Assembly: GCA_035530615.1 (NCBI GenBank)
Contig: DATKUL010000002.1
Coordinates: forward strand, 884,322-948,321
Direction: 5' to 3'
Length of the DNA: 64,000 nt
DNA from: Candidatus Paceibacterota bacterium
Lineage (GTDB): Bacteria > Actinomycetota > Actinomycetes > Nanopelagicales > Nanopelagicaceae
Part shown: piece after piece, positions 1-7,853 of the stretch
How positions within the stretch are numbered: the stretch's first letter is position 1
Layout of the letters: each line of letters opens with the position of its first letter
The notes under the pieces: generated by a model
What the model was told of the DNA's origin: nothing
Seen by the model: the letters and a program-made list of their open reading frames with translations, nothing else
Databases searched by the model: none
Made by a program: the position numbers and the translations under genes

Positions 1-535
1 AGATTTCGAACTCGAGGTTGACCTTTTCGCTCACGAGAACTCCGCCTGCTTCAAGCGCCGCGTTCCAGTTGACTCCCCAGTCCTTGCGGTTGATGGTGGC
101 CTTTCCTTCAAAGCCGATTCGGGTGTTTCCCCATGGATCTACGGCAGTGCCGGTGAAATCCAAGTCAACGGTGATGGGCTTGGTGGTGCCCTTGATCGTC
201 AGGTCGCCGATGAGCTTGTAGGAATCTTCGGCGGCCTTCTCGAAAGCGGTTGAAACGAATGTGATCTCTGGAAATTCACCCATCCCAAAGAAGTCATTGC
301 TTTTGAGGTGAGTATCGCGGTCAGCGCTGCGGGTATCGATGCTGGCGGCCTTGATGGTGACCTTAAGGTGCGAGTTAGCTGGATTCTCTGCATCGAAGTA
401 TCCGCTGCCTTCGAATTCGTTGAATGCGCCGCGAACTTTTGTGACCATGGCGTAACGGGCTGTGAAGCCGATCTGGCTGTGGGATGCGTCGATTGAATAG
501 GTGCCGGTGAGGGACTGGACTGTTTGAGTAGACAT
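1..535 (-). CDS. YceI family protein, 3' end cut by window edge
   Basis: The frame runs from an ATG at 533-535 to the window edge without a stop, giving 178 codons of a YceI-like lipid-binding beta-barrel. The translation starts MSTQTVQSLTGTYSIDASHS and carries the family's GTYSID start, a SxIGFTARYAMVTKVRGAF stretch and a later LTIKGTTKPITVDLDF strand. No signal peptide is seen, so it is probably cytoplasmic, like many actinobacterial YceI proteins. YceI proteins are thought to bind polyisoprenoids or amides; the role here is unknown. An open frame in another phase (199-591) covers the same DNA and is only a shadow. Three palindromes lie immediately upstream. Confidence 0.88.
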   Translation of the reverse strand, partial: MSTQTVQSLTGTYSIDASHSQIGFTARYAMVTKVRGAFNEFEGSGYFDAENPANSHLKVTIKAASIDTRSADRDTHLKSNDFFGMGEFPEITFVSTAFEKAAEDSYKLIGDLTIKGTTKPITVDLDFTGTAVDPWGNTRIGFEGKATINRKDWGVNWNAALEAGGVLVSEKVNLEFEI

Positions 536-576
536 GGATTGAGCTCCTTCATAAAGTGCGGGCATTTCCCGTTACT

Positions 577-661
577 TAGTTGAAATTTCAACTACTTATG
601 AAGTGTAACATGATTGAAGTTTCAATTATTCCCAAAATGGCGATATTTATTGAAATTTCAA
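577..661. promoter_or_regulatory. Three operator-like palindromes upstream of YceI
   Basis: A perfect 18-bp palindrome TAGTTGAAATTTCAACTA lies at 577-594. A near-perfect copy (ATTGAAGTTTCAAT) lies at 613-626, and a third with core TTGAAATTTCAA at 650-661. The centres are about 34 and 36 bp apart, close to three helical turns, so bound dimers could sit on one face of the DNA. The site lies between the YceI start and the end of the TSUP gene. MarR-family regulators bind palindromes of this size; that a MarR protein binds here is inference, and no such gene is in the window. Confidence 0.75.
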
Positions 662-731
662 CTACCTGAGAATTACCCGAGCACAGATGTGATGATGCAC
701 GTGGAAAATACGCGATAAGTTGGCGTTTATT

Positions 732-1484
732 TTAGGAAGTGACTAACTTCGTAAATGCAATGAGTCCGACGACCACGATGACCGCGCGATAAACGCGTTC
801 GGGTAGGCGACGGCCAATGCTGGCACCTAGATGGCCGCCGATCAGGGCGCCAGCCGCAATAACTCCCGCGGCGGGCCAATTGATTCCGCCTCGAAAAATG
901 AAGACCACAGCTGCTGCCGTGTTTGCAGACAGACCCAGCATCATTTTGATTGAGTTGAGTTTTTGAATTGATTCGTCAATGACTGCGCCAAGGATCGACA
1001 TCAAGAGAATCCCCTGGGCGGCGCCGAAATAGCCGCCATAGACACCGGTGAGGAAAATACCGCCGTCACGGATGATGGCGTTGCGACGTGGTCTGGTTTC
1101 GCGCCTAGCCGCTCGCTTTTTGAGCCACGGCTGAAGGATGACGAGGATGATTGCAAGCAGGACCAGGACCGGCACGATCTGATCGAACGCAGTTGCAGGA
1201 AGACGCAAGAGGAGAAGAGCGCCACCGAGTCCACCCACCAAAGAGAGCGAAACAAGTTGACGAACATGCGACCACTGAGTTTTTAGTTCGCTGCGATAGG
1301 CATAGGCACCAGTGATCGCACCTGGCAGTACCCCAACGTTGTTAGTCATATTGGCAGTCAGGGGTGAATAGCCGAATGCGAGCAGGGCCGGAAAGGTAAT
1401 GAGAGAGCCTGATCCAACGACTGTATTTATTGTGCCTGCTGCAACACCCGCCAGAAAAAGCATCGCGGCTTCGAAGAGTCCCAT
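732..1484 (-). CDS. TSUP (TauE/SafE) family membrane transporter
   Basis: This encodes about 250 residues with eight or so hydrophobic segments and the two-repeat layout of TauE/SafE proteins. The N-terminal repeat has AGVAAGTINTVVGSGSLITF, and the C-terminal half has GVYGGYFGAAQG, matching the glycine-rich GxxxGxxG signatures of each repeat. Members move sulfite, sulfoacetate or other small organic anions across the inner membrane; the substrate cannot be read from sequence. The start is the ATG at 1482-1484; a TTG two codons upstream (1488-1490) is an alternative. No clear ribosome binding site is visible. Genes on both sides are unrelated. Confidence 0.88.
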   Translation of the reverse strand: MGLFEAAMLFLAGVAAGTINTVVGSGSLITFPALLAFGYSPLTANMTNNVGVLPGAITGAYAYRSELKTQWSHVRQLVSLSLVGGLGGALLLLRLPATAFDQIVPVLVLLAIILVILQPWLKKRAARRETRPRRNAIIRDGGIFLTGVYGGYFGAAQGILLMSILGAVIDESIQKLNSIKMMLGLSANTAAAVVFIFRGGINWPAAGVIAAGALIGGHLGASIGRRLPERVYRAVIVVVGLIAFTKLVTS

Positions 1485-1574
1485 ACTCAAGTATGTCTTG
1501 AAATCGAGACATTTCCGCCGAGGTTTTCGGCGTGGCTAAATTTCAAAGTCCTACTACAATTTTTGATGCCATCA

Positions 1575-2201
1575 TCACTTCCTTTTCCCACGCACTTGGC
1601 GAAGTAAGTCTGGCAGTGACGGACCTGAGAGACAGATAGAGTCTTTCTTCCATTGGGCGATAATGGGTTCAGATGCGCGCATTGACCTCCTCAATTCAGT
1701 CATTGAAATATCAAACCATGACACGGGATTGCCAATCTTGGCCGTGAGACGTACTCCGCTTGTGTATTTCTGTTCCTCCCAGTCTTCCTCGGGTTCACCC
1801 GTCGGGCGAACGAGAAGCAGATCTAAATCACTGTTCGTGTCCCCCTCGCCACGGGCCGCGGAACCAAAAAAACTTGCGTGCAACGGCGCGATCTTCCAGG
1901 AAGCTATTTCATCTTCGATAGCGTGCAGCATCCGTTCACGGATCGTTACCAATTCGAGGATGGCACCGGCCGCAAGATGCTCGCTATTGAACCGACACAT
2001 TCGGGAACGCCCGCCCTGTTCTACAAGGATGAGCCCTCGTTCACTTGCACGGTTGACAATTTCGACCGCGCGAGGGGCAGAGACACCAGCAATGCGTGCG
2101 AGTTGCCTAATGGAAAATGATGCATCCGCACCAACAAGAACACGAAAAACTGCCGCAGTTGCACGAGGCAAAACGATGTCAGTTGGTTCGCCTGTATTCA
2201 C
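1575..2201 (-). CDS. Winged-helix nucleotidyltransferase-domain protein
   Basis: The 208-residue protein starts at GTG. Residues 1-80 form a helix-turn-helix of MarR/ArsR type (SIRQLARIAGVSAPRAVEIVNRA). Residues 105-150 carry the minimal nucleotidyltransferase signature GSAARG (113-118) and SDLDL (124-128), with both metal-binding aspartates kept. The C-terminal third is helical. This HTH plus NTase build occurs in MNT-type antitoxins and in AbiEii-like or regulatory NTases that AMPylate or NMPylate a partner. No HEPN or AbiEi partner gene sits next to it, so it is either a solitary regulator or the survivor of a two-gene module. The biochemical role is inferred from fold only. Confidence 0.75.
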   Translation of the reverse strand: MNTGEPTDIVLPRATAAVFRVLVGADASFSIRQLARIAGVSAPRAVEIVNRASERGLILVEQGGRSRMCRFNSEHLAAGAILELVTIRERMLHAIEDEIASWKIAPLHASFFGSAARGEGDTNSDLDLLLVRPTGEPEEDWEEQKYTSGVRLTAKIGNPVSWFDISMTELRRSMRASEPIIAQWKKDSICLSGPSLPDLLRQVRGKRK

Positions 2202-2265
2202 TGAACGATCCCTCTGTAAGGTGTAAAACTGACGAAGGTTGATGAAAGGCGGATTTCATCCTTGG

Positions 2266-2544
2266 TTAATTTCGAAATTCTTGCCCGTCAATAAAAGATT
2301 TGCGCGCCCCAACTTTGACAATAAGCCCGGAAACTGCGGGGTAAGTCTCCTCGCCATGACGTACGACAATATCTACAAGTTTTCCCAGATCGTGTCCTTC
2401 GTCATCACGCACCGGACATCCGATAAGTCCTGCAACGGAGACCAACGAATCCCTGATGTTCTTCCGTGCCAGAACGGAAACTGAGTCCCGACGCCCAACA
2501 ATGCGCTTAGCGACATTGATGGCTGGGACTGCAGGGGTTTTCAC
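2266..2544 (-). CDS. PRC-barrel domain protein, probably truncated
   Basis: This 92-residue frame holds one PRC-barrel-like unit (SVAGLIGCPVRDDEGHDLGKLVDIVV, then TYPAVSGLIVKVGARKSFID). In many Actinomycetota this unit forms the N-terminus of an MgtE-like protein of more than 400 residues with CBS domains. Here the frame stops just after the first barrel strands at EFRN, and no continuation is seen in any phase in the 60 bp that follow. It is most likely a decayed N-terminal remnant, though a short free-standing PRC protein cannot be excluded. It borders the transferred-looking sugar cassette. Confidence 0.55.
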   Translation of the reverse strand: MKTPAVPAINVAKRIVGRRDSVSVLARKNIRDSLVSVAGLIGCPVRDDEGHDLGKLVDIVVRHGEETYPAVSGLIVKVGARKSFIDGQEFRN

Positions 2545-2714
2545 TCTTGGATTTTAGCCGTCCAGCCCTCCGACCCGACTCACATATCCATGAATATCAA
2601 ATGCGAGTTCTCAATTAAAGACCCCCGCGGCACTCTCTTCTGCATAGTTCTTCCACGCCATTCGCTTGGATAGTCGGCCCTCTCAGCTTCAATAAATGTA
2701 GCGTCGATTTTCCT

Positions 2715-3701
2715 TCAGGATTGGATTTCTATAGTCTGATTTATCCTTGCACTTTCAATTACTGCTTCAGCCACAAGGATGGTGGCGAGTCCTTGCTCCA
2801 TTGTCACAATATCTGCTGACTTTCCTAACACCGCATCCCGAAAATTCTCGTGCTCCACGCGTAGCGGTTCGTGTTTAGATATCGCGTATCGGATTACATC
2901 GCCTTCGCTGACTCCACGAAATTGCGTAATCCCTTCCCACTCCGAAGTAACAGTCCCGTTTGCGTAGAACGTCAAATCTGCAGTCAAAGTATCTGCAACA
3001 AACGCTCCCTTTTCGCCAGTGATAATCGTGACGCGCTCCTTTAAGGGGCTGAGCCAATTCACCAAGTGGTTAGTAATTGTGCCGTCTTGTAAAGTACCAA
3101 TTATCGCTACAAGATCTTCATGTTCATGACCAGTGCGTAACGCGGTGCGGGCCGACACAGATGAATATCGTTGGCGTGTTATCCATGCAGTTAGGTCAAT
3201 GTCGTGTGTTGCCAAATCTATAACCACGCCAACATCAGCGATGCGAGTAGGAAATGACCCTTGGCGCCGCGTGACAACTTGATAGAGCGAACCGAGTTGT
3301 CCAAGCCGACGTCGTGCTTCTTGCAGAGCTGGATTGTAACGTTCGATGTGACCAACTGCGCCTACTAGACCAGCTTTATCAAAGGCTCTTGCGAGCGCCT
3401 TTGATGTGACCGTGTCTTGCGATATTGGTTTTTCTACCATCGCATGAATTCCTGCGGTGGCAAGTTCTGTGCCAACTTCTAAATGAAAAATAGTCGGAAC
3501 TGCCACTATTGCATAATCAATATCCAGCGCAATTAGTTCGGCGACAGATTTAAAGACAGGACGACCTTGCGCAACTCCATCAATATCGCCGGCTGGATCA
3601 GAAACTCCAACAAAATCCACACCAGGAAGAGATGCAAGAACTCGCGCGTGATGGCGACCCATCATCCCTAAGCCAACAAGACCGGCACGCAAGTTCTTCA
3701 C
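2715..3701 (-). CDS. Gfo/Idh/MocA family sugar-nucleotide dehydrogenase
   Basis: The 328-residue oxidoreductase has an N-terminal Rossmann fold with GLVGLGMMG at residues 7-15, the EKP motif at 90-92 that binds nicotinamide and substrate, and a C-terminal alpha/beta domain with ATHDIDL around 164-170. It is the last gene of a compact three-gene cassette with an aminotransferase (3-bp gap) and a hexapeptide acetyltransferase. That trio matches the 3-dehydrogenase, 3-aminotransferase and N-acetyltransferase steps that make UDP-2,3-diacetamido sugars or sugar acids (WbpB/WlbA-type route). Family and context support oxidation at C3 of a UDP-GlcNAc derivative; the exact substrate is inferred. Confidence 0.85.
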   Translation of the reverse strand: MKNLRAGLVGLGMMGRHHARVLASLPGVDFVGVSDPAGDIDGVAQGRPVFKSVAELIALDIDYAIVAVPTIFHLEVGTELATAGIHAMVEKPISQDTVTSKALARAFDKAGLVGAVGHIERYNPALQEARRRLGQLGSLYQVVTRRQGSFPTRIADVGVVIDLATHDIDLTAWITRQRYSSVSARTALRTGHEHEDLVAIIGTLQDGTITNHLVNWLSPLKERVTIITGEKGAFVADTLTADLTFYANGTVTSEWEGITQFRGVSEGDVIRYAISKHEPLRVEHENFRDAVLGKSADIVTMEQGLATILVAEAVIESARINQTIEIQS

Positions 3702-3704
3702 GAG

Positions 3705-4790
3705 TTATGCTCCCGCAGCAGCGATTGAATTAATTACCGAAACAACTGTTTCAAGATCCTCTTGCGTAAGTGCCGGGTGCACAGGAATTGAAAGAACTTC
3801 CTTACATGCGCGTGTTGTTTCGGGTAAATCAAAAGTGAGACCGAAAGATTGTAACTTGTGCACTGGAATTGGATAGTACACACCATTGCCGACTCCCCGC
3901 TTAGTCATCTCGGCCGCAAATGCATCACGATCATGCCCGATGATACGAATTGTGTACTGGTGATAGACATGGAACGCGCCCGGTGCAACATAAGGAATAG
4001 CTACACCCTTAAGATTTTCGTCAAGGAATTTGGCATTAGTGCGTCGCTGCGTTGTCCATCCGGTCAATTTAGTGAGTTGTACTCGACCAATCGCTGCGTG
4101 AATATCAGTCATTCGGGTGTTAAACCCCACAATTTCATTCGCGTAGCGCTTTTCCATACCTTGATTGCGCAACAGGCGACACTGGCGTGCAATTTCATCG
4201 GACGCGGTTGAGATCATGCCACCCTCACCCGATGTCATGTTCTTTGTCGGATAGAACGAGAAAACGCCAGCCGTCCCAAACGAACCAACAGGCGCCCCAT
4301 CAAGCGAGGCCATGTGTGCCTGCGCGGCATCCTCAATAACGAGTAAATTGTGGCTTGCAGCAATTGCCATAATTTCCTTCATTGCAGCTGGTTGGCCATA
4401 TAGATGCACAGGTTGAATTGCACGGGTGCGGGATGTGATTGCAGCTTCTATCCCAAGGGGATCAATATTGAAAGTTTGAGGATCGATATCTACAAATACA
4501 GGGGTTGCCCCTGTTAACGCCACCGCGTTCGCAGTCGCAGCAAAGGTAAACGAAGGAACGATCACTTCATCACCTTGCTTAATTCCTACCGCAACCAGCG
4601 CCATATGTAGACCCGATGTTCCCGAGTTAACAGCGATGCAGTGTCGGTCGGCAACAATCGTTGAAAATTCATTTTCGAAGGCGGCAACTTCAGGGCCTTG
4701 CGCCATCATCCCTGATTGCAGAACACGATCTACTGCCGTACGTTCCTCTTCACCGATAAGAGGCCTCGCGGCTGGAATGAACGCGCTCAT
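3705..4790 (-). CDS. DegT/DnrJ/EryC1/StrS sugar aminotransferase
   Basis: This 361-residue PLP-dependent enzyme belongs to the family that aminates keto-sugar nucleotides. Seen are the substrate-end motif NSGTSGLH (55-62), the cofactor aspartate in VIEDAAQAH (D154) and the Schiff-base lysine in YPTKNMTSGEGG (K183). Length is normal. It overlaps the upstream acetyltransferase by 4 bp and is followed by the dehydrogenase 3 bp later, so the three are translated together. By analogy with WbpE/WlbC it should transfer an amino group from glutamate to C3 of a 3-keto UDP sugar acid or UDP-GlcNAc. The product may feed a surface polysaccharide or flagellin glycan; that link is inference. Confidence 0.9.
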   Translation of the reverse strand: MSAFIPAARPLIGEEERTAVDRVLQSGMMAQGPEVAAFENEFSTIVADRHCIAVNSGTSGLHMALVAVGIKQGDEVIVPSFTFAATANAVALTGATPVFVDIDPQTFNIDPLGIEAAITSRTRAIQPVHLYGQPAAMKEIMAIAASHNLLVIEDAAQAHMASLDGAPVGSFGTAGVFSFYPTKNMTSGEGGMISTASDEIARQCRLLRNQGMEKRYANEIVGFNTRMTDIHAAIGRVQLTKLTGWTTQRRTNAKFLDENLKGVAIPYVAPGAFHVYHQYTIRIIGHDRDAFAAEMTKRGVGNGVYYPIPVHKLQSFGLTFDLPETTRACKEVLSIPVHPALTQEDLETVVSVINSIAAAGA

Positions 4791-5383
4791 CTTTCGACTT
4801 CCACAAGTGTGTCAGTATCACTTTCCAGGTACCGAGTTCGGGTCTTGGGACAAAGAAAATAGCCAGCACCTTCAAAAAGTAAAGGTACGCCCGCCTTTCC
4901 TACCCAACCAATTCGCTTTGCTGGGACACCAGCCATGAGAGCAAATGCAGGAACATTCTTAACAACCGTTGATCCTGCCGCGACAAGAGCCCAGGCGCCG
5001 ATTACCACCGGTGCTACACATATACTTCCAGCACCGATGGATGCGCCCTCGCGAACTATTACGCCAATTGCTTCCCAATCGCCAGAATTCTTCTGAGTTC
5101 CATCTGGGTTGACCGCACGAGGATATTCATCGTTGGTGAGAATAACGCCAGGTCCAATGAACACTCCCGCCTCGAGCATCGCTGGCTCGTAAACAAGTGC
5201 ATTGTTTTGAATTTTGCAGTTGGCATCAATGCGTACGCCATTCCCTACATAAACGCCACGTCCAATAATGACATTTTCTCCAAGAACGCAGTTCTCACGT
5301 ATTTTTGCGTATTCCCAGATAGCAACCCCTTCACCTACCTGCGCGCTGGCAGCAACATCTGCGGTGGGATGAATATGCGGCAT
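4787..5383 (-). CDS. Left-handed beta-helix sugar N-acetyltransferase
   Basis: The 198-residue protein is built almost entirely of hexapeptide repeats (for example AQVGEGVAIWEYAKI, ENVIIGRGVYVGNG, ANCKIQNNALVYEP), the left-handed beta-helix of WbpD/WlbB-type acetyltransferases. TNDEYPRAV around residue 108 matches the loop next to the acetyl-CoA site. It is the first gene of the sugar cassette and would acetylate the 3-amino group made by the neighbouring aminotransferase. About 55 bp upstream lies an inverted IS3 remnant, so the cassette has lost its original upstream neighbour, and its promoter may lie in or be altered by the IS debris. Confidence 0.88.
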   Translation of the reverse strand: MPHIHPTADVAASAQVGEGVAIWEYAKIRENCVLGENVIIGRGVYVGNGVRIDANCKIQNNALVYEPAMLEAGVFIGPGVILTNDEYPRAVNPDGTQKNSGDWEAIGVIVREGASIGAGSICVAPVVIGAWALVAAGSTVVKNVPAFALMAGVPAKRIGWVGKAGVPLLFEGAGYFLCPKTRTRYLESDTDTLVEVER

Positions 5384-5437
5384 GGCCCAACCCTACCTTT
5401 TGGCTTGCTTAAATCGTCCCATTGCCTGATGTCTCCC

Positions 5438-5604
5438 TGGGCTGTGTCAAGAAACTTGGAAAGTTCTCCGTTCATTGTTTGGTTTAACTTTGCCACGAAG
5501 GTCGCAGCAAATCTTGCCCGTGCTTGTGTTGTGAATCGGTATCGGTAGTACATCTCGTTTTTTAGCGTGGCGAAGAAACTCTCTGCTGCGATGTTGATTC
5601 ACTC
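5438..5604 (-). mobile_element. IS3-family 3'-end remnant, inverted, internally deleted
   Basis: Read on the minus strand this segment encodes the C-terminal piece of the same transposase found at 5918-6442: N(I)AAESFFATLKNE, MYYRYRFTTQARARFA, then directly ATFVA. The roughly 95 bp that encode VAEYIEVF through LAHYYA in the other copy are missing. The end TGGGCTGTGTCAAGAAAC at 5438-5455 is the mirror of the right end of the second copy (6474-6491), with one mismatch over about 22 bp. The two copies have diverged, so this is an older or a different insertion. An apparent 72-residue minus-strand frame here is not a gene. Confidence 0.85.
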
Positions 5605-5937
5605 GTCAAGAACTATCTCAACAACCCAAAGACGCATTCACTTCAAAATGATCGCGCCTCCGTGAGCACAATGGAGCACCACGTTCTTGTGATGCACCCA
5701 AGTGACAAGGACGAGATCACTACGCAGATCGCATCACGCGATCGTGTTTATCCCAAGTTCACCGATGTCCGTCCACACCATGCAGAATTGGTATCCATCA
5801 CCGGCTCCAAAGAACCCAGCGGGATTGCATACATTGCACCCATCGTGGATAAACCCAAATTCGGTGGTCGCAAGCCACGCCCAGGACAAGACCAGAGATT
5901 GAGGTGTACTAAGGATCTTGGACAGATTCTCCTCTAG
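5593..5937 (+). pseudogene. Orphan coding-like fragment between IS remnants
   Basis: An open plus-strand stretch of about 115 codons ends at TAG 5935-5937 and runs back without a start into the left IS remnant. The first ATG is at 5662. The translation includes MEHHVLVMHPSDKDEITTQ and SGIAYIAPIVDKPKFGG. I do not recognise the family. The composition is protein-like, but with IS sequence on both sides it is most likely a piece of a gene broken by the insertions. It is not part of the transposase reading frame. Confidence 0.4.
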
Positions 5938-6442
5938 CGAGAGGATAGGTCCGTTAGTTGGCGACATCACCTACTTGCGCACCGATCAGGGATGGCTCTA
6001 TTTGGCAGTTGTGCTCGACCTTGCCACTCGAATGATCATCGGCTGGCAGATGGCAACGCACATGCGCACCTCCTTGATAACGGATGCCCTGGAGATGGCA
6101 CGCCTGCATGGCCACGTGAAGGCGGAGGCAATATTTCATTCAGATAGAGGAGCCCAATACACCTCTGATGAATTCGCAAAATACTGTCGTCGCTCCCGCA
6201 TCACCCCGAGCATGGGCAGGACTGGAGTGTGTTGGGATAATGCCGCAGCGGAGTCTTTCTTCGCCACGCTAAAAAACGAGATGTACTACCGATATAGGTT
6301 CACAACACAAGCACGGGCACGCTTTGCCGTGGCCGAATACATCGAGGTGTTCTACAACCGCAAGAGGCTGCACTCAACTCTTGGTTACCAAACCCCTAGT
6401 GAAGTGCTTGCTCATTATTATGCTGCGACCTTCGCGGCATAA
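5918..6442 (+). pseudogene. IS3-family transposase (OrfB), 5'-truncated
   Basis: This encodes the rve integrase core of an IS3-type DDE transposase. The catalytic triad is visible: D in VGDITYLRT, D in HSDRGAQYT and E in AAAESFF, with the C-terminal RKRLHSTLGY signature. The N-terminal helix-turn-helix half (about 100 residues in intact OrfB) and all of OrfA are missing. Homology begins abruptly near 5945, just before GDITY; the preceding codons come from other DNA. The element therefore cannot transpose unaided. A short inverted repeat (TCCTCT-AGCG-AGAGGA, 5931-5946) marks the junction. Confidence 0.88.
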
Positions 6443-6491
6443 TTAAACCAAACAACGAACGGAGAACTGTCCAGGTTTCTTGACACAGCCC
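5940..6491 (+). mobile_element. IS3-family element, right half only
   Basis: The segment contains the truncated transposase and the right terminal sequence, ending GTTTCTTGACACAGCCC near 6491. The matching end in opposite orientation lies at 5438, so the two copies sit tail-outward around the orphan fragment. No left end and no target duplication can be identified. The arrangement fits two insertions followed by a deletion or inversion. Confidence 0.8.
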
Positions 6492-6795
6492 ATCTCGCTT
6501 AATTGAGACAGAACGAAATTAGCATAGGTATTGATGTGCCGCTAAGGCGACTGCACTTACGCGACAGAAGGAGCAAACGGACTGCATACTAAGTAATTAC
6601 CCCTAGTGGAATATGCGCGAGCCTCTCTCAAACACAAGGGTAAACACATCGCAAAGTGGTGTGGGGCACCGATGTTTGGCGCTCAACCGATGGGCAGAGT
6701 GTGGACATGGCAACAGAAAGCCACAGCCGTGGCATGAGAATTCAAAACCGGCACGCCAAACTGTCCGAGGAACGTTAGTCAGATCAATGAACTCA
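6492..6795. other. Gene-free stretch next to IS debris
   Basis: This roughly 300-bp stretch between the IS right end and the tandem duplication has no convincing gene. A 70-codon open frame starting at 6613 lacks a ribosome binding site and any family resemblance. No clear promoter, terminator or RNA gene is seen. Confidence 0.5.
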
Positions 6796-6868
6796 ATACG
6801 TCTTACAATTAGCCTTTACAGATAGTAAAGATACGTCTTACAATCAGCCTTTACAGATAGTAAAGGCT
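6796..6868 (+). repeat. 35-bp tandem duplication with nested hairpins
   Basis: Two abutting 35-bp copies (6796-6830 and 6831-6865) begin ATACGTCTTACAAT and differ at one base (T to C). Each contains CTTTAC-AGATA-GTAAAG. In the second copy the stem extends to 9 bp, AGCCTTTAC (6846-6854) with GTAAAGGCT (6860-6868). The hairpin lies just upstream of an AAGGGGG ribosome binding site and the tiny frame at 6884, so it could act in the leader or be a mobile-element end. Confidence 0.7.
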
Positions 6869-6883
6869 AACAAGGGGGAATTT

Positions 6884-6961
6884 ATGAAGAAATTAACTGC
6901 ATTAGTTCTGACCGGTGCCTTTCTTACCGTAATAAGCGCGGCGCCTTCAGGAACAGCATGA
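6884..6961 (+). CDS. 25-residue signal-peptide-only frame
   Basis: ATG at 6884 is preceded by a strong AAGGGGG ribosome binding site, and the frame ends at TGA 6959-6961. The peptide, MKKLTALVLTGAFLTVISAA plus PSGTA, is a textbook Sec signal: KK, a hydrophobic core and an alanine-rich cleavage region. It stops exactly where a mature protein should start. It is most likely the remaining 5' end of a secreted-protein gene truncated by deletion, although a short secreted or membrane peptide is possible. It lies between the IS debris and fliA. Confidence 0.5.
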   Translation: MKKLTALVLTGAFLTVISAAPSGTA

Positions 6962-7076
6962 GTTAGGGCTTTCTTTTTGGTGGGCGGGGCATTACAGCAT
7001 TTACCAACTGACACAGATATACGTTTGTGTGAGTTTCAATACCGAATGTATGTAGTAATAGAAGGATGGCGTAATT

Positions 7077-7853
7077 ATGTTGGTAGAAAACGAGTCGAAC
7101 ATTGAAGAGTCAAAAAGTATTGATACTGCTGACTATTTATGGTCCATCTACTTTCAAACTCGTTCGCTTGAGGATAGAAATCGCTTGGTTCTCTTTTATG
7201 CCCCGTTAGTAAGAGTGGTGGCCAATCGCATTGCACGACGGATGCATTCATTTCAATCAGTTCAAGAACTCTGCTCTTGCGGTCAATTCGGACTCATTAA
7301 CGCCATCGAACGCTTTGACCCCATTGGCGGTTTCCAGTTTGCAACCTACGCAACGATTCGCATTCAAGGCGCCATCATTGACGAATTACGCCGAGATGAC
7401 ATGCTGCCCAAGAGGATGCGCGCGCGCGTGCGTGAATATCAGGTGACTCGCGAAGCCCTTGAACTCAAACTGCGCCGCACCCCAACATTTGGCGAAATGG
7501 CCCAGCACCTTGGAACAACCTTGGTAGACATCGTGGAACTTGACGATCTGTCCACCATATCCAATTACATGGTCCCTCTGTCCATGGTCGATGATGGACC
7601 GGGCGGATTATCGGCCTCCACATGGATTGATCCAAACCAGAGTTCCGATCTAGCATCAATGCACGAAGAGGTAAAAGCTGCCCTCCTTCGCATCACCGAA
7701 CGCCAACGCCAGGTGTTGGTTCTGCACTTTCTCGAAGGATTCCAAAATAGTGAAATAGCAGAGGCTCTCGGGATAGACCGCTCCAGGGTCACACAACTCA
7801 TTCAACAAGGGTTGCGAAATCTCCGTACCGAACTAGGAAACCGCCAGATCTAA
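7077..7853 (+). CDS. fliA: FliA/WhiG-type flagellar sigma factor
   Basis: This 258-residue sigma-28 protein has region 2 (ASN-IAR-type ANRIARRMHSF, then RFDPIGGFQFATYATIRIQGAIIDELR, the hallmark of the FliA/WhiG/SigD class), region 3 (LKLRRTPTFGEMAQHLG) and region 4 (RITERQRQVLVLHFLEGFQNSEIAEALGIDRSRVTQLIQQGL). ATG is preceded by GAAGGA 10 nt away. It faces the flagellar cluster head-on: its stop overlaps the end of csrA by 4 bp with no terminator between. It should direct RNA polymerase to the class of promoters listed below at 11483, 14979, 23259, 31617, 35919 and 38787. FlgM is absent from the window; the RsiG-like protein at 38902 is the likely antagonist. Confidence 0.95.
   Translation: MLVENESNIEESKSIDTADYLWSIYFQTRSLEDRNRLVLFYAPLVRVVANRIARRMHSFQSVQELCSCGQFGLINAIERFDPIGGFQFATYATIRIQGAIIDELRRDDMLPKRMRARVREYQVTREALELKLRRTPTFGEMAQHLGTTLVDIVELDDLSTISNYMVPLSMVDDGPGGLSASTWIDPNQSSDLASMHEEVKAALLRITERQRQVLVLHFLEGFQNSEIAEALGIDRSRVTQLIQQGLRNLRTELGNRQI

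Noticed and set aside
199..591. 130-codon minus-strand open frame
   Set aside because: It is a shifted shadow of the YceI gene; the correct phase starts at 535 and gives clear family sequence.
5335..5553. 72-codon minus-strand frame resembling a small protein
   Set aside because: It is transposase C-terminal sequence fused by deletion to unrelated DNA, not a gene.
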